Below, in pieces: positions 1-7,957 of a stretch of DNA of 64,000 nucleotides. Position numbers and translations under genes: made by a program. How positions within the stretch are numbered: the first letter of the stretch is position 1; each line of letters starts with the position of its first letter. Origin of the DNA: Actinospineispora acaciae DSM 45401 (GTDB taxonomy: Bacteria > Actinomycetota > Actinomycetes > Mycobacteriales > Pseudonocardiaceae); NCBI RefSeq assembly GCF_000620785.1, contig NZ_JIAI01000002.1, positions 302,100-366,099 of the forward strand, read 5' to 3'. The notes beneath the pieces are model-generated. The model was given only the letters and a program-made list of their open reading frames with translations, was not told where the DNA came from and did not search any database.

Positions 1-1421
1 GAGAACGCCGTCTCGATCAGCCGGTGGTCGTAGAAAGGCTGCCGCCAGGTCAGCCCGCGCGGCCCGAACACCTCTCGTTGCCCCCAGGCGTAGCCGGCCA
101 CCACCCGGTCACTGCCGCCGCCGAAGGTGAGCAACCTGCCTTTCGTCATCGGGTCAAGGTCCAGGTCGTTGAGATCGGCCAGCCGCGCGTTGGCCAGCCC
201 GACGAGATCGATCTCCCGTACCACTTCCGGTGAGAGCAGCGAGGGCAGCAGCTCCGGCCGGTAGACCACCGGTCGGGTCAGCGGCCGGGGGCACGCGCGG
301 GACAGCGTGGACAGCAGCCGAATCGGCGCCAACAACGGCACCCTCGAGCCCGGCCGCCACGGCGTGAGGCGGCCGTCACCGTTGTTGAAGTCGCCGCCGA
401 ACAGGTCGTCCGAGCCATTTCCGTCCAGCAGCACGCGGACGCCGTCGGCCGCCGCGGCCTCGGCGAGGTGCACCTCCTGTGCATAGAACCAACCCTGCCT
501 CGGTTCGGCGATCGGCGGCCGGGACAGGTCCGGCACGTCGCGGAAGGACCATCGACCCGTGGCGTCGAGGAAGCGCCCCTTCGCTCCGATCGCGGACGTC
601 ACCGCCGCCGCGTGCCGGCGTTCGTCGAGGGAACGGTCACCGGCGAGGAACGTGGTGTAGCAGCGTGGCGGGCCGCCCCGCGCGTACCTCGCGGCCATGG
701 CGGCCACCGAGCTGGAGTCCAGCCCGCCGCTGAGCATGACGCCCGTCGCGCCCGGCACCGTGCGCAGCTCGACCGCGCGACGCAGCGAGTCTCGAACCGC
801 GTCGAGCACCTCCGACCTGCGCAACAGGTCGCGCTCCCAGTAACGCCAGTAGCGCACCGGACGGCCGAGGCCGGTGCCGATGGTCAGCCTGGTGCCCGGC
901 GGAACCCGCAGGACTCCCTGGTACGGAGTGGGTTGGAGCGGGCCCGCGATCGGATCTGTCGGCAGTTCGGCCACCACGCAGGCGAAGAAGGCCCGGTCCG
1001 GGCGCAGCGGGACGCCGCGGCCGACCAGTGCCGCCGCGAGCGCCCCGAGGTCGTCGGCGACCAGCAGCTCACCGCCCGAGCGATGGTGCACGAACAGCGG
1101 CCGGATGCCGGACCTGCTGGCGACCACGGTGACCTCGTCGTCGCCCGGGTCCGCGACAACGACGACGAACTCGCCGTGGAAACCGTCCAGCACCGCCGTG
1201 GGCTCCCGCCCGCCGCCCAGCACCCCGGACACCGCCGCCGCGACCTCGGCGCCGTCGGCACCACACACGTCGCCGGCGACCAGCACCGCCGGTCCTCGCG
1301 ATCGCGCGATCCCGACAACCCCGGCCTGGTCTTCGAGCACATGGTCGTGGCGACCGCCTTCGGCCAACGGACCCGGCCCGCCGGCGGCCCTGGCCGCCCT
1401 GAGGTGCCTCGAGAAGAGCAT
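1..1421 (-). CDS. Asparagine-synthetase-like protein, probable lasso-type RiPP cyclase (3' end outside window)
   Basis: About 473 residues are visible; the reading frame is open to the left edge, so the C-terminus is missing. An N-terminal region resembling a glutamine-amidotransferase fold lacks the catalytic Cys2 (it starts Met-Leu). It is followed by an ATP-pyrophosphatase domain with the PP-loop SGGLDSSS near residue 230 and a second conserved stretch DGNGSDDLFGG near 330. Loss of glutaminase with retention of the AMP-forming core is typical of lasso-peptide isopeptide cyclases, which adenylate an Asp/Glu side chain. The ATG at 1421 has AGGGAG 5 nt upstream. The PqqD-like gene just upstream on the same strand supports a RiPP role; no precursor gene is visible in the window. 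An ordinary asparagine synthetase is less likely. Confidence 0.8.
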   Translation of the reverse strand, partial: MLFSRHLRAARAAGGPGPLAEGGRHDHVLEDQAGVVGIARSRGPAVLVAGDVCGADGAEVAAAVSGVLGGGREPTAVLDGFHGEFVVVVADPGDDEVTVVASRSGIRPLFVHHRSGGELLVADDLGALAAALVGRGVPLRPDRAFFACVVAELPTDPIAGPLQPTPYQGVLRVPPGTRLTIGTGLGRPVRYWRYWERDLLRRSEVLDAVRDSLRRAVELRTVPGATGVMLSGGLDSSSVAAMAARYARGGPPRCYTTFLAGDRSLDERRHAAAVTSAIGAKGRFLDATGRWSFRDVPDLSRPPIAEPRQGWFYAQEVHLAEAAAADGVRVLLDGNGSDDLFGGDFNNGDGRLTPWRPGSRVPLLAPIRLLSTLSRACPRPLTRPVVYRPELLPSLLSPEVVREIDLVGLANARLADLNDLDLDPMTKGRLLTFGGGSDRVVAGYAWGQREVFGPRGLTWRQPFYDHRLIETAF

Positions 1422-1452
1422 CACCGCTCCCTTGGTTCCATCCCGATGCCGC

Positions 1453-1488
1453 GACTCAGCCCTCCGCGACGACTCAGCCCTCCGCTAC
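1453..1488. repeat. 18-bp tandem duplication spanning the stop codon of the PqqD-like gene
   Basis: Two adjacent 18-bp units share the 15-bp core gactcagccctccgc at 1453-1467 and 1471-1485. The period is a multiple of three, so the last codons and the stop of the PqqD-like gene are repeated in frame after the real stop. This looks like replication slippage with no evident function. Confidence 0.75.
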
Positions 1489-1764
1489 GACGACGCCCAA
1501 CCTGACCATCTCGCCGAGCAGCGAGTCGATGTCGCCTCGGATGTCGACCGCGCGCAGGTCGTGTGACGTGCTCACTTTCGTGGTGATCTCGTCGGGGTCG
1601 CTCGTTTCCGCCAGAAGTCGCCAGACCTCGCTCCCGGTCTCATTGAGCCGGAAGTACTTGCCGGAACGCATGTCCAGCAGAACTCCGGAACCATCGACCG
1701 CCTCGAACTCCACACCAGCGGCCTGAGAAAACCTTTTCTCCATTTTTTCATGCTGCTGATCCAT
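1474..1764 (-). CDS. PqqD-family protein (RiPP recognition element, lasso B1-like)
   Basis: A 96-residue protein with the PqqD-like winged-helix pattern: a strand-rich start, then GSGVLLDMRSGKYFRLNETGSEVW, and a C-terminal helical part ending at a hydrophobic VVVAEG. Proteins of this family bind RiPP leader peptides and deliver them to the modifying enzyme. The start at 1764 was preferred to the upstream GTG at 1800 because a strong GAGGGGG lies 6-7 nt before this ATG. The next gene on the strand is the asparagine-synthetase-like cyclase, 52 nt downstream, so the two are probably co-transcribed. A leader-peptidase (B2) gene is not seen and could lie left of the window. Confidence 0.8.
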   Translation of the reverse strand: MDQQHEKMEKRFSQAAGVEFEAVDGSGVLLDMRSGKYFRLNETGSEVWRLLAETSDPDEITTKVSTSHDLRAVDIRGDIDSLLGEMVRLGVVVAEG

Positions 1765-1800
1765 ATCGTCCCCCTCGTAGGACTTCCAGCCGCAGCTCAC

Positions 1801-2013
1801 ACGCTACGTGCAGGGTTTCATTTTTGCCAGGGCCAGGCGGAGGGAATTGTTTAGCATCAAAGGGCCACCGTTGCGTATTTCTAACCGATAGACGATATAG
1901 CTGTTTTGCAAAAGGCTCTCAGCTGTTGATCAAGGTTGACCGCGCTGATGTAAAGTGCTTTCTTCGGTAGTATCTCGTTTTCCGGCCAAGGCTTGTCGGA
2001 CCTCAGGGGGCAC
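1801..2013. promoter_or_regulatory. AT-richer divergent intergenic region between the RiPP genes and dsbA-like gene
   Basis: About 210 bp that is clearly poorer in GC than the flanks and separates divergent transcription units, so it very probably carries both promoters. I searched both strands for a small RiPP precursor. The only plausible short frame on the minus strand is a 17-codon one starting at an ATG near 1856, and it lacks a leader/core organisation. Confidence 0.5.
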
Positions 2014-2016
2014 GTG

Positions 2017-2751
2017 ATGACCAAGCCGCCGAATACGTCAGGGCCGTTGACCCGGGTTCGCCGAATGTCACCTAATCTGACCTTGACCCTGATGGTGGTC
2101 ATCGTCGCGGTCGTCGTGATCCTCGGAGTACTGGTCGTCAACCGATCTCAGCGGCCGGGCGGCGAGCCGGCCGAGGCGTCGCGGACGGTGGAAGGCCATG
2201 CCCTCCTGGAGGCGGCCGACGGCAAGGTCACGGTGGTGGAGTTCCTCGACTACCAGTGCCCGGCCTGTGCCGCCTTCTACAGCAACGTCATCAACGGGCT
2301 CGAGCACGACTACGCGGGGCGGATCACCCTGGTGGTCCGCAACTTTCCAATCCAGAAGCATCCCCTGGCCGTTCCGGCCGCCCGGATGGCCGAGGCGGCG
2401 GCGATGCAGGGCAAGTATCGGCAGATGTACCACGCCCTGTACGACAACTACGACTCGTGGGCGCTGAGCCCCGGCGGCGACGAACCCAGCGCCGATCTGG
2501 GCCGGGCACAGGCGCGGTTCGACGAGCTCGCCCGCCAGCTCGGGCTGGACCTGGACCGGCTCCACCGCGACGCCGACTCGGACCATGCGAGCCGGCGCAT
2601 CGAGGCGGACCGTGCCGCCGGTGTGCGAGCCGGCGTGTCCGGCACCCCCACCATCTTCGTCAACGGCGTCGAGTTCTCCGCCGGCGAGAGCTCGTTCGCC
2701 GAGTTCGACAGCCGGTTCCGCGCCCGGATAGACCGGGCGCTCGGCCGATGA
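2017..2751 (+). CDS. Membrane-anchored DsbA-like thiol-disulfide oxidoreductase
   Basis: A 244-residue protein with a short cytoplasmic N-terminus, one membrane segment at about residues 21-42 and an extracytoplasmic thioredoxin-like domain. The active site is C81-P-A-C84 in FLDYQCPACAAFY. The cis-Pro loop GVSGTPTIFVNG is near the C-terminus, as in DsbA/DSBA-like (thioredoxin_4) proteins. It should oxidise or isomerise cysteines of exported proteins or peptides. The ATG at 2017 (or GTG at 2014) follows an AGGGGG. It overlaps the VKOR gene by ATGA, so the pair is translationally coupled, and VKOR would re-oxidise it. Confidence 0.9.
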   Translation: MTKPPNTSGPLTRVRRMSPNLTLTLMVVIVAVVVILGVLVVNRSQRPGGEPAEASRTVEGHALLEAADGKVTVVEFLDYQCPACAAFYSNVINGLEHDYAGRITLVVRNFPIQKHPLAVPAARMAEAAAMQGKYRQMYHALYDNYDSWALSPGGDEPSADLGRAQARFDELARQLGLDLDRLHRDADSDHASRRIEADRAAGVRAGVSGTPTIFVNGVEFSAGESSFAEFDSRFRARIDRALGR

Positions 2752-3380
2752 CCTCACCCCGGAGGATCGACATCCCGAGCGCCGACCGAGAGCTGGCCGG
2801 ACCAGGTGGGGGACGGCTGGCCTGGATCTGGGTTGCCGGCGGCGGCATCGGGCTGGCGGCGGCGTTCGCCCTGACGCTCGAGGAGCTGGCCACGCTGGCC
2901 CACCCCGGCCGCGTGCCTGCCTGCGACCTCAGTCCGATCGTCTCGTGCGGCTCGGTCATGGGCAGCTCGCAAGGCGCCGCTTTCGGGTTCCCGAACCCGC
3001 TCATCGGTGTCGCCGCGTTCGCCGTCGTGGTCTCGGTCGGCGTGGCGCTGCTGTCGGGGTTCCGGCCGCCTCGATTGTTCTGGCTCGGCATGCAGCTCGG
3101 AACCACGCTCGGCGTCGGCTTCGTGCACTGGCTGATCCATTCCAGCCTCTACCGGCTCGGGGCGCTCTGTCCCTACTGCATGGTCGTGTGGGCCGTCACC
3201 ATTCCGATCTTCTGGTACACCACCCTGCACAACGTCGTCCACGGTCATCTGCCCGTTGGTCACCGTCGAGTCGTCCAGGGTCTAGCTCGCTATCACTCGC
3301 TGGTGCTCGCCATCTGGTATCTCGTCCTGGTAGTCCTCATCCTGCTCGCGTTCTGGCCCTACTGGGCGGCAGTTCGCTAA
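2748..3380 (+). CDS. Vitamin K epoxide reductase (VKOR) family protein, DsbB-like
   Basis: A 210-residue polytopic membrane protein with about four to five hydrophobic segments. It carries the full VKOR cysteine set: the loop pair C59 and C67 (CDLSPIVSC) and the quinone-proximal C141-P-Y-C144, plus the FGFPNP motif near residue 80. Bacterial VKORs transfer electrons from a DsbA-like partner to menaquinone. The start overlaps the stop of the DsbA-like gene (ATGA). The pair sits divergently from RiPP genes, which raises the possibility that it serves a cysteine-containing peptide, though such pairs also have a general housekeeping role in Actinobacteria. Confidence 0.92.
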   Translation: MTSPRRIDIPSADRELAGPGGGRLAWIWVAGGGIGLAAAFALTLEELATLAHPGRVPACDLSPIVSCGSVMGSSQGAAFGFPNPLIGVAAFAVVVSVGVALLSGFRPPRLFWLGMQLGTTLGVGFVHWLIHSSLYRLGALCPYCMVVWAVTIPIFWYTTLHNVVHGHLPVGHRRVVQGLARYHSLVLAIWYLVLVVLILLAFWPYWAAVR

Positions 3381-3416
3381 GACCCGGTGGGCGACGATGC
3401 GCCGCATCCCGCCCGG

Positions 3417-4841
3417 CTACCCGTTCTGACCGGTCTCGGTGAGGAACCGGGTCACGATGTCGCGGCCGGTCGTGCCGTAATCGGCGGTGTTCTGCGTGAT
3501 GTGACCGGCGCCGGGGACGACCGCGAGCCGGCCGTTCGGGGCGCGGGCGGCCTCGCGCTGCGTCCAGGCCAACGGGGTGGTCAGGTCGCGCTCGCCGGCG
3601 AGCAGCAGCGTCGGCACCGGCGGCAGGTCACGCCCGACCGGGAACGGCGCCACCGCCGTCTCCGGCCACCGCTGGCAGGTCGCCGAGGTGCCGTTCTCCA
3701 GCGCGGTGGCCCGGTCGAACGGGAAGAACGCCTGGTCGGGCAGGGCATCGACGGCGGCCCGCGCGGACTCGACCCTGGCCGCCGGGGTGGCCGAGGCGCC
3801 GCCCCACGGGCCCTGCATGTCCTGGCACGAGGTCGTGACGTTCAGGCCCCGGCTGTACTCGTCGACCCGGGGCGGTGAGCCCTGGTCCTTGCGCCGGGCG
3901 GCCAGCAGGTCGTCGAGCTTGCCGGGGTCGCCCCGCGAGGCCTCGCGCAGCGCGGCGATCAGGTCGGTCAGCCGGGGTTTGGCCGACAGCGAGGTGAGCG
4001 CGCTCAGCAGCTCGGGGCCGTTGTGGTGGGTGCGCACCACCTCGGCGAGGTCGGCGGCGGGGTCGGAGGGGCAGCCGGTCCGCGCGCAGGTCTGGCGGAG
4101 CAGGTCGGCGGCGCGGGGGTACAGGTCGAGCATGAGCGGGTCGAGCCCGTCGTGCGGGACGACGGAGTCCAGCACCAGGCGCGACACCCGGTCGGGGTGG
4201 ACGACCGCGTACCGCGCCGCGACCAGCGTGCCGTAGGACGCACCGATGAGCGTGAGCCGGTCCGCGCCGAGCAGCTCGCGCACCCGTTCCAGGTCGGCGA
4301 CGGTGTCGGCGGTGCTGAAGAACCGGCGGTCCGGGCCGATCTCGCGCGCGCAGTCCTCCACCGCGCCGGTCGGCGGGGACTGCAGGGCCGAGACCATCTC
4401 CTTCTGCAGCCGCGAGCATCGCAGCGCGGTGGGCCCGGTGCCACGCTGGCCGAACATCACCAGCCGGTAGTCGCGCAGCACGGCCGGGTCGAGCTGGCTG
4501 GAGACCTCGCCGGCGGAGAGAACCCCGGGTCCGCCCGGCCCTCCGGTCAGCCACACCAGCACCCCCTTCGGGGCCGTCGCGTTGTCGGTCATCGCGACGG
4601 GCAGCGACAGCCGCCGTCCGTCCCGGGGCCCCGGCAGCAGGCCGTGATCGAGCGGCACCGCCAGCGAGGTGCAGACGAACCGCACCCCCGGCGGTGGATC
4701 ATCCGACCCCAGCTCGTCGCCGTCGCACTCGTGCATCCCGGCCGGCGCCGGTGTCGAGATCCACGAAGGGCCTCCACAGGCCGCCACACCGCACCCGAGC
4801 AGCGCGGCGGCCGCCAGCGCCACCCGGGATAACCAGTGCAT
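3417..4841 (-). CDS. Secreted lipoprotein alpha/beta hydrolase, TAP-like (tripeptidyl aminopeptidase family)
   Basis: A 474-residue protein beginning with a lipoprotein signal peptide (hydrophobic run then lipobox VAAC at about residues 19-22). The alpha/beta hydrolase core has an oxyanion-type TGGPGGPG, the nucleophile elbow GASYGT near residue 200, the acid in LLAGERDLTTP and the histidine in GAGHI near the C-terminus. The TAP-like C-terminal extension surrounds the last two motifs. Streptomyces relatives cleave N-terminal tripeptides or act as exported proteases. It is a stand-alone gene convergent with the VKOR gene. A second TAP-like paralogue lies at 13915-15432. Confidence 0.85.
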   Translation of the reverse strand: MHWLSRVALAAAALLGCGVAACGGPSWISTPAPAGMHECDGDELGSDDPPPGVRFVCTSLAVPLDHGLLPGPRDGRRLSLPVAMTDNATAPKGVLVWLTGGPGGPGVLSAGEVSSQLDPAVLRDYRLVMFGQRGTGPTALRCSRLQKEMVSALQSPPTGAVEDCAREIGPDRRFFSTADTVADLERVRELLGADRLTLIGASYGTLVAARYAVVHPDRVSRLVLDSVVPHDGLDPLMLDLYPRAADLLRQTCARTGCPSDPAADLAEVVRTHHNGPELLSALTSLSAKPRLTDLIAALREASRGDPGKLDDLLAARRKDQGSPPRVDEYSRGLNVTTSCQDMQGPWGGASATPAARVESARAAVDALPDQAFFPFDRATALENGTSATCQRWPETAVAPFPVGRDLPPVPTLLLAGERDLTTPLAWTQREAARAPNGRLAVVPGAGHITQNTADYGTTGRDIVTRFLTETGQNG

Positions 4842-4900
4842 CGCGATGCATCATCTCGCGGTCCGAAGCGGCTCGCGGGTGTTTCCGCCGCGTGTCCGGC

Positions 4901-5758
4901 CTACTCGACCTCGATGTGCGTGCCGCGCAGCGCGGTGGTGATGCGCCCGAGGTTGTCCGTCGCCGTCTCGTGGCGTCGCATCGCGACCAGCACGAACAGC
5001 GCGTCGAGGACGGCGAGCAGGGTCAGCCGGGCCGCCATGGCCTCGGTCCCGAACGCGGACTCGCGGGCGGCCGCCGGGAGCACGACGTGGGCCAGCCGGG
5101 CCAGCGGCGAACTGGGGGCGTGGGTGACCGCGAGCACCGTCGCGCCCCGCTCGCGCGCCTGCCTGGTGGCGGCGACGGTGTCACGCGACGCGCCGCCGCT
5201 GGAGACGGCGATGACCAGCGCGGACTGCGGCAGCAGCGACGCGCGGACGGCCTGGTCGACCCCGGAGGTCTCCACGTTGACCGGGATCCCGATCCGCATC
5301 AGCCGGCGCATCGCGTCCAGCGCGACGTACGCCGACGTGCCCACCCCGAACAGGGTCACCTCGCTGGCGCGTTCCACCGCCTCGACGGCACGCAGCAACA
5401 GCGTCGGCTCCAGCAGCGTCGCCGTCTCGTACAGCGACGCGGTGGCGGCGGCGAACATCTTGCGCACCACGATCCGCACCCCGTCGTCGGGGTCGACCTC
5501 GCCGCCGTCCGGGATCGGCGCGCCGGCCAGGTCCCGCAGCAGGCGGGTCTTGAGGTCCTGGTACCCCTCGAACCCGGCCTTCTTGCACATCCGCACCACG
5601 GTCGCCTCGCTGGTGGCTGCGGCGCGGGCCAGGTCGGTCACCGAGCGTCGGGTCGCCTCGTCGGGCGCGTCCAGCAGCACCCGGGCCACCCGTCGCTCGG
5701 CCGAGGCCAGCGTGTCCAGTACCGCGGCCACCTGGCGCAGGGTGTACGGGGCAGTCAC
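4901..5758 (-). CDS. MurR/RpiR-family transcriptional regulator
   Basis: A 285-residue protein with an N-terminal RpiR-type helix-turn-helix (SVTDLARAAATSEATVVRMCKKAGF, roughly residues 40-62) and a C-terminal SIS domain (ALVIAVSSGGASRDT) that binds phosphosugar-like effectors. The GTG start has AAGGAAG upstream. It is divergent from the D-glutamate-cyclase-like/SelA-like/MFS/kinase operon across a 53-bp gap and is the likely local regulator. The SIS domain suggests that a phosphorylated intermediate, possibly made by the FGGY kinase of the operon, is the inducer. Confidence 0.88.
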   Translation of the reverse strand: MTAPYTLRQVAAVLDTLASAERRVARVLLDAPDEATRRSVTDLARAAATSEATVVRMCKKAGFEGYQDLKTRLLRDLAGAPIPDGGEVDPDDGVRIVVRKMFAAATASLYETATLLEPTLLLRAVEAVERASEVTLFGVGTSAYVALDAMRRLMRIGIPVNVETSGVDQAVRASLLPQSALVIAVSSGGASRDTVAATRQARERGATVLAVTHAPSSPLARLAHVVLPAAARESAFGTEAMAARLTLLAVLDALFVLVAMRRHETATDNLGRITTALRGTHIEVE

Positions 5759-5790
5759 GAAACTTCCTTACGTCTTGACGGGCCAGCAAG

Positions 5791-5805
5791 CGAAATCTAG
5801 TTTCG
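5791..5805. promoter_or_regulatory. Candidate RpiR operator (CGAAA-N5-TTTCG)
   Basis: Inverted repeat CGAAA / TTTCG with a 5-bp spacer in the short divergent gap, ending 6 bp before the ATG of the cyclase-family gene. That gene has no visible Shine-Dalgarno, so its mRNA may be leaderless and the repeat would then overlap the -10 region. Confidence 0.45.
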
Positions 5806-5811
5806 TTTGCC

Positions 5812-6819
5812 ATGGAGGCAAGGGTACTGGACGAGGTTGGCCGGCAGCTCGATCATCTGATGAGCCTGGACACCTCCGGCAAGGGCGTGGTTCCCCCGCT
5901 GTACCGCGCGGCCACCTCGGGCGCGGCTGAGCCGTTGTCCACCGGCGCGGCCCGCATGCTCGCCGAGCGGGTCGAGCCCGGCGACGTCGTCGGGATCATC
6001 ACCGGGTTCCCGTCCCGGTCGTTCCTGCTGGAAGGGGTCACCGAGACCGACGGCCCGGTCGGGGCGGCACTGCTGGCCAGGGTGCTGGAGGAGGCCCTCG
6101 GCGTGGTGCCGGTGATCATCACCGAGCGCCGGGTGGCGCACTTCTGCGCGCTGTGCGCGACCGCCGCCGGCCTGCTGGTCACCGATGCCGAGCGGGCGCT
6201 GCGCTCCAAGCGCGGTCCGCACCACGCCGCGTGCACTGCGGTGGTGGACGTCCCCACCGAGCACGACGCGGCCCGGGCCCGCGCCGCCGAGCTGTTCGAC
6301 ACGCTGGCGCCGGCCGCGCTGGTCGCCGTCGAGCAGCCCAGCGTGGGCGCGGACGGCCTCGCGCACACCGCCGCCGGCCGGGCGATCACCGACCACCTGC
6401 TGGCGAAGATGGACCACCTGTTCACCGAGGCCGCGCGCCGGGGCGTGCCCAGGATCGGCATCGGCGACAACGGCAACGAGATGGGCATGGCGTCCATCCG
6501 GGACGCGGTGCACGCCTCCGGCCCGCTGGGCCCGACGATCTGCGCCGGCTCGGACTGCGACGCGCTGCTGGTGGCCGGCAACTCCAACTGGGGGGCGTAC
6601 GCGCTCGCGGCCGCGGTCGAGGCGACCGCCGCCGGGCGCTGCGAGGTGCTGCCCAGGGTGGACATCGAGGCCATCCACCGCCGGTGCGCGGAGGCCGGCG
6701 CCATCGACGGCATCAGCCAGCGCCCGGAGCCGAAGTCGGACGGCACCCCGATCGAGCTGAACCGGGGCGTGCTGGCGCTGATGGCCTGGGTGGTCAACGT
6801 CGCGGCGGCCAAGGGCTGA
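5812..6819 (+). CDS. D-glutamate cyclase family protein (former DUF4392)
   Basis: A 335-residue protein resembling the C-terminal catalytic domain of D-glutamate cyclase (GLUCM-like). It has a substrate-binding GIITGFPSR region near 60-70, a Cys/His stretch HFCALCATAAG, VAVEQPSVGADG, and the conserved GIGDNGNEMGMASIRD segment near residue 215-230. Characterised members convert D-glutamate to 5-oxo-D-proline, and many prokaryotic members are uncharacterised. As first gene of a regulated operon with a SelA-like enzyme and a sugar kinase, it may act on a related acidic compound rather than D-glutamate itself. The ATG lacks an obvious RBS. Confidence 0.75.
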   Translation: MEARVLDEVGRQLDHLMSLDTSGKGVVPPLYRAATSGAAEPLSTGAARMLAERVEPGDVVGIITGFPSRSFLLEGVTETDGPVGAALLARVLEEALGVVPVIITERRVAHFCALCATAAGLLVTDAERALRSKRGPHHAACTAVVDVPTEHDAARARAAELFDTLAPAALVAVEQPSVGADGLAHTAAGRAITDHLLAKMDHLFTEAARRGVPRIGIGDNGNEMGMASIRDAVHASGPLGPTICAGSDCDALLVAGNSNWGAYALAAAVEATAAGRCEVLPRVDIEAIHRRCAEAGAIDGISQRPEPKSDGTPIELNRGVLALMAWVVNVAAAKG

Positions 6820-6825
6820 GCGCCG

Positions 6826-7935
6826 GTGGACCAGCTGATCGCCGACCTCGGGCTCGCGCCGCTGGTCAACGCGGCCGGAAAGATGACCTACCTGGGCGGC
6901 TCGGCGTGCGCGCCGCCGGTGGCCGCCGCGCTGGCCGACGGCTCGCGGCTGTGGGCCGACATGGACGAGCTGATGACGGTGGCCGACCGGGAGATCGCCG
7001 CCGCGACCGGCGCCGAGGCCGGGTTCGTCACCGCGTGCGCGGCGGCCGGGATCGCGATCGCCACCGCCGCCTGCCTCACCGGCGGCGACATCGACCTGGT
7101 CGAGCGCGTCCCGCACCTGCCGGCGGAGCTGCCGTCCGAGGTCCTGCTCCAGAAGCCGCACGCCATCCACTTCGGGGCGCAGCTCACGCAGATGCTGCGC
7201 CTGGGCGGCGGGCAGGTCGTCGAGGTCGGCGCCGCCAACCGGTGCACGCTCGGGGAGCTGGCCTCGGCGGCGGACCGCCGGCGGGTCGGCGCGGTCGGTT
7301 ACGTCGTGTCCCACCACGTGCCGGCGTCGCAGGCGTGCGGGCTCGGCGAGGTCGTCGAGCTGGCCCACGCGCACGGCGTCCCGGTGATCGTGGACGCCGC
7401 CGCCGAGACCGACCTGCGCCGCTACCTCGCCGCCGGGGCCGACCTGGTGGTCTACAGCGGGCACAAGGCGGTCGGCGGGCCGACCTCCGGCCTGGTGTGC
7501 GGGCGCCGCGAGCTGGTCGACGCGTGCCGGGCGCAGAACGCGGGGATCGGCCGCACCATGAAGGTCGGCAAGGAGAGCATCCTCGGCGCGCTGGTCGCGT
7601 TGCGACGCTACGCCGCCGCCGATCCGGACGCGGAGCCTCGGCGGCTGGCCGAGCTGGCCACCCTGCTCGCCGAGGAGCTGGCCGGGCTGCCCGGCGTGAC
7701 CGCCCGCGTCGTCGCCGACCCCACCCGCCCGATCCGCCGCACCCGCGTCGACGTCGACCCGAGGGCGGCCGGGATGGACGCCGCCGAGCTGGTCGCACGG
7801 CTGGCGGCGCACACGCCGAGCATCCGTTGCCGCGCGCACCACGCCGCCGAGGGCCGGTTCGAGCTGGACCCCAGGGGGCTCACCCGCGAGCACCCGAGGG
7901 TGATCGCGGACGCCGTGCGCGCGGCGCTGCGCTAG
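6826..7935 (+). CDS. SelA-like fold-type I PLP enzyme (amino-acid-sugar ammonia-lyase type)
   Basis: A 369-residue protein related to SelA/DgaE-type PLP enzymes. It has an N-terminal NAAGKMTYLGG, a PLP-phosphate region around AACAAAGIAIATAAC, the aspartate of VIVDAAAE and the Schiff-base lysine in YSGHKAVGGPTSG near residue 210. True selenocysteine synthase is unlikely because the protein is short and no sel genes are nearby. DgaE-type relatives eliminate ammonia from 2-amino-2-deoxy sugar acids. The GTG start lies 6 nt after the stop of the preceding gene, indicating an operon. The substrate is unknown. Confidence 0.75.
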   Translation: MDQLIADLGLAPLVNAAGKMTYLGGSACAPPVAAALADGSRLWADMDELMTVADREIAAATGAEAGFVTACAAAGIAIATAACLTGGDIDLVERVPHLPAELPSEVLLQKPHAIHFGAQLTQMLRLGGGQVVEVGAANRCTLGELASAADRRRVGAVGYVVSHHVPASQACGLGEVVELAHAHGVPVIVDAAAETDLRRYLAAGADLVVYSGHKAVGGPTSGLVCGRRELVDACRAQNAGIGRTMKVGKESILGALVALRRYAAADPDAEPRRLAELATLLAEELAGLPGVTARVVADPTRPIRRTRVDVDPRAAGMDAAELVARLAAHTPSIRCRAHHAAEGRFELDPRGLTREHPRVIADAVRAALR

Positions 7936-7957
7936 CCCGGACAAGAAAGGGTCACCG

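Noticed and set aside
468..1566. Long plus-strand frames opposite the asparagine-synthetase-like gene
   Set aside because: Arg/Pro/His-rich antisense shadows of a clear protein family on the minus strand.
1795..1990. A RiPP precursor gene in the divergent gap
   Set aside because: No frame shows a leader/core pattern; the longest relevant one is 17 codons without a lasso-like core.
6826..7935. Selenocysteine synthase (SelA) proper
   Set aside because: Too short, no SelB/SelD or tRNA-Sec, and catabolic-operon context; only the fold family is shared.
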